Positions 24,547 to 32,976 are shown, counted from the stretch's first letter. The stretch: 64,000 bases of DNA from JACVRN01 sp036389255 (GCA_036389255.1 DASVQI010000003.1:1-64000), one strand, 5' to 3'. The notes: generated from the sequence alone by a model not told the origin. Numbers and translations: made by a program.

Positions 24547-25509
24547 ATGTTGAGTATGAAAGCCTTGCTGCTGGTCGTGTTGTCGTTTTCCCTGAGCGTC
24601 CCGGCCTCGTGCGATGCGCGGAAGAGGGAGAACGTGGGGAACTCTAACCAAGCGGGAAAGACAGGCTCGGCCGGTAATAGCCAGCCGGGAAAGCCTAGCG
24701 GGGATGCTGCCGCAGGAGATTTGCAGACGCTGGCACAGGGGCAGCACAGCTCCGTCAGCAATGCTTTCATCTTCGTGGCTCGTGACGTCGAAACCTACAA
24801 TGCTCTGCGAAGAGTTGTCTCCAGCCTGCCTGAACAGGGCGAAGAGTTCTTCAAATCGAATCAGGTGGTGGCAGCATTCTTGGGCGAGCGGCGTTCGGGC
24901 GGCTACGGCGTGCGCTTTACGCTTACCGGAAACGGCGCTCTGCGCGTCGAAGAGAGCACGCCGCCCAAAGGCTCCATGACGATACAGGTGATAACTTATC
25001 CCTTCGCGGTCGCGGCCGTGCCGGTAGGCAATCAGCAGTCGCTCACGCTCGAAGCCGGAAATGCTTGGCAGGCTATGACGCGCTCATATCAGGTCAGGGA
25101 AGGCGAGTTCACAATGTCCGGAGGAATCACCGGGCGCAGCGAGAAGTTTACTTTCGCGGGAAGCGTAGGCGTCATGCGCGAGGGAGAGCTTACGACCTTT
25201 CTCTTCAACCTTCAGAGCAGGAACGGAGCGAAGCCGCGCCTGCTGAAAGAAGTCGCTAGCGGCGTCGTGAAGGGAGACGGGCGCTTGAGCATCGCCCGTA
25301 TGGGAGCAGGCTCTTTCGTGGACATGCCAGCCGACGCGCTTAGCGCGACCGGGCTATTCACTGATAACGAAAGCAAGCTCTCGCTTACTTTTGAATCCGT
25401 CCCCGGAATAATAGCGGACGGCTTCAACGGCAGGGGCACGCTCAATGCCACGACTGCCTCACCCGCTCCGGCGAAGAACAAGGCGGCGAGGGAAGATGTC
25501 CCGCAATGA
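24547..25509 (+). CDS. Secreted protein with PrcB C-terminal domain
   Basis: 320 residues. The N-terminus is a signal peptide with Cys at the end (VLSFSLSVPASCDA); the lipobox is imperfect, so lipidation is possible but unsure. A Gly/Asn/Ser-rich linker follows. The segment with NQVVAAFLGERRSGGYGVRFTL and a Pro-rich end (TYPFAVAAVPVG) matches the PrcB_C domain known from the dentilisin complex of Treponema. The C-terminal half is beta-rich and ends in an Ala/Pro/Lys tail. A GTG one codon earlier and an ATG at 24556 are alternative starts. No protease is adjacent. Confidence 0.7.
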   Translation: MLSMKALLLVVLSFSLSVPASCDARKRENVGNSNQAGKTGSAGNSQPGKPSGDAAAGDLQTLAQGQHSSVSNAFIFVARDVETYNALRRVVSSLPEQGEEFFKSNQVVAAFLGERRSGGYGVRFTLTGNGALRVEESTPPKGSMTIQVITYPFAVAAVPVGNQQSLTLEAGNAWQAMTRSYQVREGEFTMSGGITGRSEKFTFAGSVGVMREGELTTFLFNLQSRNGAKPRLLKEVASGVVKGDGRLSIARMGAGSFVDMPADALSATGLFTDNESKLSLTFESVPGIIADGFNGRGTLNATTASPAPAKNKAAREDVPQ

Positions 25510-25548
25510 GCTTTAGATTTCTGTTGAGTGAATGCTGAATGGTAGCTC

Positions 25549-25644
25549 GCCACAGAGACGCGTAGAGACGCAAAGGTGGCGCAGAGTAGATTCAACTCTC
25601 TCTCTGCGCCACCTCTGTTTCTCTCTCAGCGTCTCTGCGGTGAA
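25549..25644. repeat. GCAGAG-family palindrome, diverged copy
   Basis: Outer ends CGCCACAGAGACG and CGTCTCTGCGGTGA, with an especially strong inner stem GGTGGCGCAGAG (25575-25586) pairing with 25602-25613. It lies between the convergent PrcB-domain and aminotransferase genes and may act as their shared terminator, since no other hairpin is there. Confidence 0.8.
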
Positions 25645-25678
25645 ACTCAAATTGCGGAGCGCTCAACCACAGTCGAAG

Positions 25679-27037
25679 CTACGCCTGTATTGCAGCCGCA
25701 ATCGCTTCATCGAAAATCTCCAGCGCGACATCCACGTTTTCACGCGTGAGAATGAGCGGCGGTGACCAGCGAATCGTGTTGAAGCCCGCACCTAGCAGGA
25801 TAAGGCCGCGCTCGTAGCAGGCGTACTCCACGCGGTTACGTAACTCCGGGTCGGGCTGCATGGAATCGGTGTCGGTCACGAACTCCACTCCGACCATCAT
25901 CCCAAGCCCGCGCACGTCGCCTATGCAATTGTGCTTCTCCATCAGCTTTCGCAAGCCTTCCTGAAGATAAGCGCCGACCGATGCGGAGTTGGCCACCATC
26001 TCTCGCTCCAGAAGCTCAATCGTCTTAAGCGCTGCGGCAAGGGCCACTGGATTTCCTCCGAAGGTGGAGGCGTGAGCGCCGGGCTTCCAGTCCATCAAAT
26101 CTGCGCGAGCCACGCATATTCCCAGAGGCAGGCCCGAAGCTATGCCTTTAGCAAGACAGATAATGTCGGGCTTCAAATCGTAATGCTCGCAGGCGAACAT
26201 CTTTCCGGTGCGACCCATGCCGGATTGAACTTCGTCAACGATGAGCAGTATTCCGTGCTCGTCACAGATGCGGCGCAGGCCGTGCAGAAACTCCTTCGGC
26301 GCTGGCACGTAACCGCCTTCGCCCTGCACGCACTCGACTACAATCGCCGCGCACTCTTCGGTCGCCACGGTCGTCGTGAAGAGACGGTTTTCAATCCAGT
26401 CAAGACTGGCGCGGCTGGCTTCTTCAGGAGTAGTGCGCTCGCCCGTGAACGGATGGCGGAACACGTTCGGGTAGGGAACGTGGCTTACATCCAGAGCCTG
26501 ACGCCTGAAGCCCTTGCGCTGAGCCACCCTAGATGAAGTTAAAGAGAGCGAGCCGAGCGTGCGTCCATGAAAGCTGTTGAAGAAGGCTATGAACTTCTCG
26601 CGCCCCGTGGCGTGCATGGCAAGCTTCAGCGCCGTCTCCACGGCCTCCGTGCCGCTATTGGCGAAGTGCGTGCGCGTAGCTCCTTTAATCGGGACTATCT
26701 CGCTAAGCTTTCGCGCAAGCTCAGGCATGTAACGGTAATAAAAGTCCGTGCCGCACATGTGTATAAAATCGGCGGCCTGTTCCTGTATGGCCTTGACCAC
26801 TTCGGGGTGGCAGTGGCCGGTGTTGCAGACGGCAACTCCTGCGTTGCAGTCCAGAAAGAGGTTGCCGTCAACGTCCGTGACCCAGACGCCTTCGCCGCGC
26901 TCTATGACCAGCTTGTAACCCGGGCGCGGATATGAAGGTGTGACGAATTGTGCGTCCGCCTCGATTATCTTGAGGGCATTCGGGCCGGGCAGCGCAGTCT
27001 TTATCTCCGGCCTCTTCAGCGTTGCAACAGAAGACAT
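25679..27037 (-). CDS. Class III aminotransferase (GabT/acetylornithine type)
   Basis: A 452-residue PLP enzyme of fold type I, class III. Visible are the substrate/PLP segment HFANSGTEAVETALKLA, FFNSFHGRTLGSLSLT, the Asp of IVDEVQSGMGRTGKMF, and the PLP-binding Lys in ICLAKGIASGLPLG, followed by HASTFGGNPVA. It transfers an amino group from an omega-amine such as 4-aminobutyrate or acetylornithine to 2-oxoglutarate. The length and N-terminus (TPSYPRPGYKLVIERGEGVWVTD) favour the GabT-like group; no arginine or GABA gene is nearby. GGAG precedes ATG 27037. Confidence 0.88.
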   Translation of the reverse strand: MSSVATLKRPEIKTALPGPNALKIIEADAQFVTPSYPRPGYKLVIERGEGVWVTDVDGNLFLDCNAGVAVCNTGHCHPEVVKAIQEQAADFIHMCGTDFYYRYMPELARKLSEIVPIKGATRTHFANSGTEAVETALKLAMHATGREKFIAFFNSFHGRTLGSLSLTSSRVAQRKGFRRQALDVSHVPYPNVFRHPFTGERTTPEEASRASLDWIENRLFTTTVATEECAAIVVECVQGEGGYVPAPKEFLHGLRRICDEHGILLIVDEVQSGMGRTGKMFACEHYDLKPDIICLAKGIASGLPLGICVARADLMDWKPGAHASTFGGNPVALAAALKTIELLEREMVANSASVGAYLQEGLRKLMEKHNCIGDVRGLGMMVGVEFVTDTDSMQPDPELRNRVEYACYERGLILLGAGFNTIRWSPPLILTRENVDVALEIFDEAIAAAIQA

Positions 27038-27246
27038 AAATGATTTCTCCTTCCATTGTTGCGAGGGAAAGTTGGATTGTGTAGATGAAAGTTTTCCGAG
27101 CGAAGATTGAGACGGAAAGGTGTTAGTCAGCGAAGAGGTCTGCGCGCTGATCTAAGGGGCGAAAATGTAGTCCGAATGTAATGCTCATAAATCTTCGAGG
27201 CAAAAGATAAGCTGACAGCTTTTCTATCACCGGGCATCTTGCCGTG

Positions 27247-28647
27247 TCAACGTCGTTTCCATCGCACGCCGTCCTTGGTGTCTTCCAGCGTGATGCCCTG
27301 CGCTGAAAGCTGGTCGCGTATCTCGTCGGCGCGGGCAAAGTCGCGGCGTCGTCGCGCTTCCTGCCGCTCGTCAATCAAAGACTGAACTTCTGCATCCAGC
27401 ATAGGGGCTTCGTCCCCGCCCATCACGTTGAAAACCGAGTCGAAGCGTTCCAGAACCTCAAGCAGCGCCTGCTTGTTCTCTTCCAGCACAGTGTAATCCC
27501 TGAGCGCCGTGTTGACCTCTCGCATAAGATTGTGGAGCGCCGCGAGCGCGACTGACGTGTTGAGGTCGTCGTCAAGACCTGCTTCGAATTCCGCCTGTGC
27601 GCGCGTCATGGCCTGATGAACCTCTTCGTTTCTGCCCGGCTCGACTCTGGCCTCCTGCACGCGCTTGCGAAAATCCTGCAACCGCTCGACCGTGGTTTCG
27701 GCTGCGCGCAAGCCCTCGAAAGTGAAGTTGAGCTGCTTGCGATAAGGCACGCTCAGCAGGTAGTAGCGTATGGCCGTGGGCGAATAGCCAAGCTCGCGCA
27801 GGTCTCTGAAGGTGTAGAAGTTGCCCTTAGACTTGGACATGGTTTCGCCTTCGACCTTCAGGTGCTCTGCGTGCAGCCAGTAGCGCACGAACTGCTTGCC
27901 GGTTGCGCCCTCGCTCTGCGCAATCTCGTTCTCGTGATGCGGGAACACAAGGTCTATGCCGCCCGCGTGAATGTCGAAAGTCTCGCCAAGGTACTTGGTG
28001 GACATGGCGGAGCATTCTATGTGCCAGCCGGGCCGCCCTCGTCCGAGTGAAGAATCCCAGCCGGGCTCGTCCGGCGTCTCCGCGCCTTTCCACAGGGCGA
28101 AGTCGCGCGCGTCCTCCTTGTCGTAGCGGTCTGTGTCTATGCGCTCGGATGCTCCGGCTATGTTGCCTGCGAAATTTATCTTCGAGAGCTTGCCGTATTC
28201 GGGGAACGAGTTGATGCGATAGTAGACGGAATCGTCCGAGCGATAGGCGTGGCCGTGCTCTTCCAGCTTCTCTATAATTGAGACCATCTCAGGGATGTGA
28301 TGCGTGGCGCGCGGGATAATCTTGGGCTGCTTGATTCCGAGCGCGTCCCAGTCTTCCCAGAGCGCGGCTATGTATTCAGCCGTGTACTCGTCAATCGTCA
28401 CGCCCTTTTCAATGGAGAAGGCAATAATGCGGTCTTCAACGTCCGTGATGTTCATCACGTGCTTTACGTCGTATCCCTTAAACTCCAGGTAGCGGCGCAA
28501 TATATCTACGAAGACGAAGTATCGGAAGTTACCCAGATGAGCGTAACTCCAGACGGTTGGGCCGCAAGCGTACATGCCCACTTCGCCTTCGCGGATGGTG
28601 CGAAATTCTTCCAACTGATTTGTCAGCGTATTCTGAAATCTAAGCAT
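27247..28647 (-). CDS. cysS: Cysteinyl-tRNA synthetase
   Basis: A 466-residue class I synthetase. The HIGH-type motif is HLGNF in GPTVWSYAHLGNFRYFVF and KMSKS is TMSKSKGNFYTF. The zinc site includes C28 (CGPTV), C in RPGWHIECSAMS and His/Glu in HHENEIAQSE. The C-terminal DALR-type domain (LDDDLNTSVALAALHNLMREVN) and the anticodon-binding end are complete. It is monocistronic between the GabT-like and thiL genes, with gaps of about 200 and 110 bp. Confidence 0.96.
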   Translation of the reverse strand: MLRFQNTLTNQLEEFRTIREGEVGMYACGPTVWSYAHLGNFRYFVFVDILRRYLEFKGYDVKHVMNITDVEDRIIAFSIEKGVTIDEYTAEYIAALWEDWDALGIKQPKIIPRATHHIPEMVSIIEKLEEHGHAYRSDDSVYYRINSFPEYGKLSKINFAGNIAGASERIDTDRYDKEDARDFALWKGAETPDEPGWDSSLGRGRPGWHIECSAMSTKYLGETFDIHAGGIDLVFPHHENEIAQSEGATGKQFVRYWLHAEHLKVEGETMSKSKGNFYTFRDLRELGYSPTAIRYYLLSVPYRKQLNFTFEGLRAAETTVERLQDFRKRVQEARVEPGRNEEVHQAMTRAQAEFEAGLDDDLNTSVALAALHNLMREVNTALRDYTVLEENKQALLEVLERFDSVFNVMGGDEAPMLDAEVQSLIDERQEARRRRDFARADEIRDQLSAQGITLEDTKDGVRWKRR

Positions 28648-28759
28648 TACCGATTAAACCCGCCTCGAACGGCCTTACGATGAGTAAAGAGAGATTGTTT
28701 CTCAAAAAGAGTCTAGGCATGGAAGCGCGGAGAGTCAAACCAATCATCAAGGCTCTTCT

Positions 28760-29848
28760 TTAGAAGTGCATGAAGCCGCGCGCATTCAGCCTGCGAAAGC
28801 TACGGCCACGTCGCAACAGAAGGCGGTCGCGCGCACCGGTCACGTCGCCAATGTAAGTCGCAGTCACTCCGCCTATACTGGCGGGCAGTCGCGGCAGGTC
28901 GCGCGGGTGAATCGTAAAGAGAAGCTCAAAATCCTCGCCGCCATTGAGCGCGGCTTCCAGTGGATTCAGACGAAGCTCACCGGCTAACTGCTCGACTAAC
29001 GGGTCAATGGGAATGCGGCTGGCGTCAAGGCTTGCGCCGACACGGCTTTCTCTACAAAGATGCGAGAGGTCTGAGGAGAGGCCGTCGCTGAGGTCTATCA
29101 TGGCCGTCGCCAGACCTTCTTCGCCAAGCACAGCGCCCCAAGCGAGGCGCGGCTCAGGCCGCCTGTGCCGCCGTATGGCCCTTTCGATGGACAAGCGCGG
29201 TCGGCTGTCTATCCTTCCGCTCACTTCATGCTCAAGAAGCTGAAGCCCAACGGATGAGCCGCCCAAACTTCCCGTGACGAAGATGTGGTCGCCGGGCCGT
29301 GCGCCCGAACGAGAGACGACAGAGCCGCGCGCCGCTTCTCCAATCACGATTGAATCAATCAAGACTCTTTCCGGCGTGCGAGAAACGTCGCCGCCTATGA
29401 GCCTGACCGCGTAGCGGTCTGCGAGCGCGAAGAAGCCTTCGTAGAACCGGTCGAGAAAGCTTGAGCGCCAGACCTCTCGCGGGACTCCCACGGAGAGAAG
29501 CGCGAAACGCGGGCGCGCTCCCATCGCCGCTATGTCCGAGAGAGAGACTGCCAGAGCCTTGTGCCCCAGAAGGCGCGGCGTCGTAGTCGTCAATCGAAAA
29601 TCCACATCCTCGACCAGCAGGTCTGCCGTGACTACGCTGTCGAACCCCGCGCGCTGCTCGAACACCGCCGCATCGTCGCCAATCCCGTAAATCAGTGACG
29701 AGCGGCGAGCGAAGGGTGATGAGTTAAGGCCGGTTCGCCGCCCGGAAGCTTTCTGCCGGATTGAGTTGATGAAATCGAACTCGCTCCGCGTAGAGTGACG
29801 AGAAAAAGGACGCGTATCTATCCCGTCGCGTTTTTTCTCATCACTCAT
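28760..29848 (-). CDS. thiL: Thiamine-monophosphate kinase
   Basis: 362 residues of the PurM/ThiL superfamily, making thiamine diphosphate from thiamine monophosphate. The ATP/Mg sites are visible as YGIGDDAAVFE, VVTADLLVEDVDFRL, ALAVSLSDIAAMGA, VRLIGGDVSRT and MIDLSDGLSSDLSHL, with NGGEDFELLFTI near the C-terminus. The N-terminus is about 50 residues longer than usual and polar, so a later start is possible, though no better ribosome binding site is seen. It begins 7 bp after the aminotransferase gene upstream and is probably cotranscribed with it. Confidence 0.92.
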   Translation of the reverse strand: MSDEKKRDGIDTRPFSRHSTRSEFDFINSIRQKASGRRTGLNSSPFARRSSLIYGIGDDAAVFEQRAGFDSVVTADLLVEDVDFRLTTTTPRLLGHKALAVSLSDIAAMGARPRFALLSVGVPREVWRSSFLDRFYEGFFALADRYAVRLIGGDVSRTPERVLIDSIVIGEAARGSVVSRSGARPGDHIFVTGSLGGSSVGLQLLEHEVSGRIDSRPRLSIERAIRRHRRPEPRLAWGAVLGEEGLATAMIDLSDGLSSDLSHLCRESRVGASLDASRIPIDPLVEQLAGELRLNPLEAALNGGEDFELLFTIHPRDLPRLPASIGGVTATYIGDVTGARDRLLLRRGRSFRRLNARGFMHF

Positions 29849-29855
29849 CGCTTCT

Positions 29856-31028
29856 TTACAGATTTCGTCTAAGGGAATCCAGACCGGCTTCTATGGTTTC
29901 TAGAGAAGTTGAGAAGGAGAATCGCAGGTGGCCTTCGCCGTGCTGGCCGAAGACTACGCCGGGGACGGTTGCGACCTGTGCGCGCTCAAGAAGAATTTCA
30001 GAGGCTTTGCGGCTGTCGGCGCTGATGCGCGTCACGTCCGGGAAAGCGTAGAAAGCGCCTGCGGGAGGCGTGCAGGTCAGGCCCAGCTCATTCAAGCCCG
30101 CTACGAGCAGGTCGCGCCGCTCGCGGTAGGCCGAGAGAGCTTTTTCCAGAAAATCCGATTCGGTCTGGAAAGCCGCGAGCGCAGCCCACTGCGTAGGCGT
30201 TGAGACTCCGTTAGTCGAATAGAGCGTGGTCTTCTTCAGACCCGTCATCCACGGCTCTGCGGCCACCGCGTAGCCAATGCGCCAGCCCGTCATGGCGTAG
30301 GATTTAGAGAGCGTGAAGCAAGTAATCGTGCGCTCGAACATGCCTTCGAGCGAGGCTATGGAGACGTGCTCACCTTCATAAACGAGGTCTTCGTAAGCTT
30401 CGTCGGCTATGACTACAAGGTCGTGCTCACGTGCAAAGCGCGCGACCTCTTCAGCCTCTTCGCGCGTGAAGACCACGCCCGTAGGATTCTGCGGCGTGTT
30501 GTAGTAGATGACGCGCGTCCTGTCCGTCAAATAACGGGTCAGCGTCGCGTTGAATCCGTCACGCCGGGCCTCGCTTGTAGGAATCCGAACGGGCGTGCCT
30601 TCGCAGTGCGCTATGAGGTCTTTGATGGGCGTCCAGTAGGGAGAAAAAACCATCACCTCTTCGCCCGGATTGACTACGGACTGGAACGCGCCGTAAAGCC
30701 CCTGCATGCCGCCGTTCAGGACAATAACGTGCTCGTGGCTCACCTCGCTCATGCGATTGCGGTCGCGCAGCTTATCAGCTATGGCCTCGCGCAGCTCCGC
30801 TATGCCGGATGATGGAGCATAGCGCGTCATGTTCTCGCTAAGGGCGCGCGTCATGGCCTCTTTGATGTAATCGGGAGTGTTGCTGTAAGGCTCGCCGCCT
30901 TCGAACTGGTAAACAGTAGCCCCTGACGCACGCAGCTCCATGATTTTGTTGCGTATGGCTACGATGTCGGAAAAACCTACTTCGTCAAGGCGGGAAGCCA
31001 AGCGAAAGAGAGTTTGAGATGTAGACAC
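29856..31028 (-). CDS. Class I/II PLP aminotransferase (aspartate type)
   Basis: A 390-residue fold type I aminotransferase. It has NGGMQGLYGAFQSVVNPGEEV, NTPQNPTGVVFT, the Asp/Tyr of VIADEAYEDLVYEG and the PLP Lys in FTLSKSYAMTGWRIGY. The C-terminal Arg that binds the substrate carboxylate is in HLRFSFSTS. Aspartate or aromatic substrates are both possible. A longer open frame exists, but it runs through a palindromic repeat. The GTG at 31028 was chosen because the family N-terminus (RLASRLDEVGFSDIV) begins there and GGAGG lies upstream, although at 13 nt. Confidence 0.87.
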   Translation of the reverse strand: MSTSQTLFRLASRLDEVGFSDIVAIRNKIMELRASGATVYQFEGGEPYSNTPDYIKEAMTRALSENMTRYAPSSGIAELREAIADKLRDRNRMSEVSHEHVIVLNGGMQGLYGAFQSVVNPGEEVMVFSPYWTPIKDLIAHCEGTPVRIPTSEARRDGFNATLTRYLTDRTRVIYYNTPQNPTGVVFTREEAEEVARFAREHDLVVIADEAYEDLVYEGEHVSIASLEGMFERTITCFTLSKSYAMTGWRIGYAVAAEPWMTGLKKTTLYSTNGVSTPTQWAALAAFQTESDFLEKALSAYRERRDLLVAGLNELGLTCTPPAGAFYAFPDVTRISADSRKASEILLERAQVATVPGVVFGQHGEGHLRFSFSTSLETIEAGLDSLRRNL

Positions 31029-31147
31029 TATGTTCGGTGAACCTCCGGCGAATTTAAGGGGTAAAAAGGGACGCCGGATTATAGCCTGCCGTTCGTCAAT
31101 GCGTCCACCGCCCGCGATAAAGAGTAGTGATTCAATTTCAAAATCAA

Positions 31148-31244
31148 TCACCGCAGAGGCGCAGAGAGACGCGAGAGGGGGCGCTGAGAAAAGCATTCAA
31201 TCTCTCTGCGCTAATCTCCGCGTTTCTCTGCGCCTCTGCGGTGA
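31148..31244. repeat. GCAGAG-family palindrome
   Basis: A 20-bp perfect outer stem (31148-31167 with 31225-31244). The interior is nearly the same as the copy at 1576-1674, with only scattered substitutions over about 97 bp. It lies in the leader of the aminotransferase gene if transcription starts from the distal promoter. Confidence 0.88.
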
Positions 31245-31269
31245 AGTTTTGATTCCTAACTGACCTACT

Positions 31270-31359
31270 ATTCGACAAAGAGAAAGAAGAGCGGGCCGCT
31301 TTATCAAGGGGCGACCCGCTCTTCTTCTCACAACCCAACCAAAAGGAGGCTCACAGGAT
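31270..31359 (-). ncRNA. Candidate small RNA with CCUCCU motif
   Basis: On the minus strand a promoter (TTGAAG, 16 nt, TATAAT) predicts a start near 31359. About 35 nt further is a 12-bp perfect stem (31326-31315 with 31295-31284) followed by TCTTTCTCTTTG, a good intrinsic terminator. The predicted RNA is about 90 nt. Its single-stranded 5' part contains GAGCCUCCUUUUGG, complementary to Shine-Dalgarno sequences. Alternatively the same elements form an attenuated leader of the aminotransferase gene at 29856-31028. There is no known family match that I can state. Confidence 0.35.
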
Positions 31360-31365
31360 GGCCGG

Positions 31366-31393
31366 ATTATAGCACCTGCGATTTAATCTTCAA
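31366..31393 (-). promoter_or_regulatory. Minus-strand promoter of the candidate small RNA
   Basis: TTGAAG (31393-31388), a 16-nt spacer and a perfect TATAAT (31371-31366), reading leftwards. Confidence 0.45.
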
Positions 31394-31548
31394 TAAGTTT
31401 TTCAAGAGGCTCGATTTTCCTGCGATTTTCGGGAAAAAGGTCTATAAACCCAGCTATTTTGCCCTCTTTTGCGAAATCGGCCCCGCCGCGAATCCTCTGG
31501 GGCCGGGGTTTCGAACTAACTTCAGGTCGCGCGGGGTAAATCTAACTA

Positions 31549-31575
31549 TTGACACGATTAGAGCCTGCGTATAAC
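31549..31575 (+). promoter_or_regulatory. Promoter of the MerR regulator gene
   Basis: TTGACA (31549-31554) and TATAAC (31570-31575) with a short 15-nt spacer; TAACAT two bases on would give 17. MerR-type promoters often have unusual spacers, but here the regulator's own promoter is short rather than long. The predicted leader is about 100 nt. Confidence 0.4.
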
Positions 31576-31682
31576 ATCCGTGCGTAGCAGTCGGATGCCG
31601 GGCGGGTCTATTCGAGAGCCGCACATTTCTTAATCAAATTTCGGTCACACGCGTACAGACTCCCACAGCAAGGTAAGAAATT

Positions 31683-32195
31683 ATGAACCGCGCTGCCGTT
31701 GCCATCCCTGAAAAACTCTTCTTCAAGATAGGCGAAGTCTGCGATTTGACGGGCGTGCAGGCGCACGTGCTGCGCTACTGGGAATCGGAATTTCCAATGC
31801 TCGCGCCGCAGAAGAACCGCGCGGGCCAGCGCACCTACCGCAAGCGCGACGTTGAGATGGCGCTACGCATCAAAGAGCTTCTTTACGACGACCAGTACAC
31901 GATTGCGGGGGCTAAGAAGAAACTTGCGTCGGAGCTGCGCGGAGCCAGCAAGCTCAAGGTCGTCACCCCTGAGATGAGCGCGCAGGCGGCAGTCTCTCAG
32001 CCCGTGCCGGTTCAGGCAGTGCCTTCAACGGCATTCCCTGCCGAAGCGTTGCGAACGGGCGTGGAAGAGCAAGCGCCCGCCGCCAATCTGAATATCTCCT
32101 CCGACCAGCGCGCAAGCCTTAGACGGCTGGCCACGCAGCTACAAGAGCTTCTCATCATCCTTGATTCCGGCAACGCTGATTCGGAGAGAAAGTAG
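31683..32195 (+). CDS. MerR family transcriptional regulator
   Basis: 170 residues. A winged helix-turn-helix of the MerR type spans about 12-85 (FFKIGEVCDLTGVQAHVLRYWESEFP, QRTYRKRDVEMALRIKELLYDDQYTIAGAKKKL). The middle is an Ala/Pro/Val-rich linker, and a short C-terminal helix (RASLRRLATQLQELLIIL) probably mediates dimerisation. There are no Cys residues for metal sensing beyond C20. This architecture is common upstream of housekeeping genes in Acidobacteria and resembles HspR/GlnR-like regulators. AAGGTAAG precedes ATG 31683. The tRNA-Pro gene lies about 100 bp downstream. Confidence 0.9.
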   Translation: MNRAAVAIPEKLFFKIGEVCDLTGVQAHVLRYWESEFPMLAPQKNRAGQRTYRKRDVEMALRIKELLYDDQYTIAGAKKKLASELRGASKLKVVTPEMSAQAAVSQPVPVQAVPSTAFPAEALRTGVEEQAPAANLNISSDQRASLRRLATQLQELLIILDSGNADSERK

Positions 32196-32247
32196 CCCGG
32201 CCTGATTTAGCCTTCCGTCTATAGATAAAGCTGGCCGAAGTCCGCAT

Positions 32248-32276
32248 TTGACCGCAGCAACCTTTCCGTAGATACT
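32248..32276 (+). promoter_or_regulatory. Promoter of tRNA-Pro
   Basis: TTGACC (32248-32253), a 17-nt spacer and GATACT (32271-32276), placing the start about 10 nt before the mature tRNA 5' end. Confidence 0.5.
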
Positions 32277-32293
32277 ATCCATGCAATTTTTGA

Positions 32294-32370
32294 CGGGACG
32301 TGGCGCAGCCTGGTAGCGCGCACGCTTGGGGTGCGTGAGGTCGCGAGTTCGAATCTCGCCGTCCCGACCA
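32294..32370 (+). tRNA. tRNA-Pro (anticodon GGG)
   Basis: A 77-nt cloverleaf. The acceptor stem CGGGACG pairs with CGTCCCG and CCA is encoded at 32368-32370. The anticodon arm is CACGC-TTGGGGT-GCGTG, giving anticodon GGG for CCC/CCU proline codons. The T arm GCGAG-TTCGAAT-CTCGC is perfect. The D loop contains the usual GG. Confidence 0.97.
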
Positions 32371-32379
32371 TCCAGACAG

Positions 32380-32420
32380 GGCTTGCAACTTTAAAAGAGT
32401 GGCAAGCCTTTTCTCTTTAC
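32380..32420 (+). terminator. Intrinsic terminator of tRNA-Pro
   Basis: Stem GGCTTGC (32380-32386) with GCAAGCC (32402-32408), then TTTTCTCTTT. It lies 10 nt after the tRNA and faces the convergent OsmC gene. Confidence 0.8.
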
Positions 32421-32432
32421 TCAAACGGGACG

Positions 32433-32858
32433 TTAATTCTTCAACTCCGCGACGACAATCTCTGAGTTGAGCGTTTTGTGTACGGGGCACTTGTGGGCAA
32501 TCTCCTGTAATCGCGCGTGCTGTTCTTCGGTCAGGTCACCTTCCAGCGTGACGGAGCGCTCTATGCGGTGTATGAAACCTTCTACAGTCCGTGTGCATTC
32601 GGCGCAGTCTTTCGAGTGCTGCCTCTGCTGGCGCAAACGCACCCGTACTCGCTCAAGCGGCCAGCCCTTTCGCCGCGCGTAGAGCGTGACGGTCATGGAG
32701 ATGCAGCCGCCGAGCGCCGCCAGCAGAAGCGCGTAAGGGTCTGGGCCTGCGCCGTCGCCGCCGAGGCTCTGCGGCTCGTCAATCAGAAGCGTCCGGTCGT
32801 CGCCGTAGCGCACCTCGTTCTGTAGATTATTGAGAGAGGTCACGGTCACTTCGCTCAT
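32433..32858 (-). CDS. OsmC/Ohr family peroxiredoxin-like protein
   Basis: A 141-residue OsmC-fold protein. The two family cysteines are C52 in LGGCISMTV and C124 in AHKCPVHKTL; in OsmC/Ohr they reduce organic hydroperoxides through a thiol-disulfide cycle. Two additional Cys (C85, C88 in KDCAECTR) are not part of the standard pair. This subgroup (YhfA-like, ending CPVHKTL) is usually annotated simply as OsmC. GGAG lies about 11 nt before ATG 32858. It is convergent with tRNA-Pro. Confidence 0.9.
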   Translation of the reverse strand: MSEVTVTSLNNLQNEVRYGDDRTLLIDEPQSLGGDGAGPDPYALLLAALGGCISMTVTLYARRKGWPLERVRVRLRQQRQHSKDCAECTRTVEGFIHRIERSVTLEGDLTEEQHARLQEIAHKCPVHKTLNSEIVVAELKN

Positions 32859-32976
32859 CTTGTATCGGCTCCTTTAAGAGAATCCTGAGACGCCAAACCC
32901 TGTGCCCCGGCTCGTTCTGCCGTAGACGTTAGCGCGTTTAAGCTCATGGAATCAACAGCCGTTTCTGCCGCGCGCC

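Larger units (their letters stand above)
31029..31682. other. 654-bp divergent intergenic region
   Basis: Holds no protein gene. From left to right: a TATAAT on the minus strand (31083-31078), the GCAGAG palindrome (31148-31244), a symmetric 12-bp hairpin (31284-31326), a plus-strand AGGAGG with a five-codon mini-ORF (31358-31372), a minus-strand promoter (31366-31393) and the MerR promoter (31549-31575). The 13-mer GCCGGATTATAGC occurs twice (31073 and 31361). Confidence 0.6.

Noticed and set aside
31358..31372. Leader mini-ORF (ATG GCC GGA TTA TAG) behind AGGAGG on the plus strand
   Set aside because: It overlaps a perfect minus-strand TATAAT and the complement of the CCUCCU motif; no regulated gene follows within 300 nt on the plus strand.
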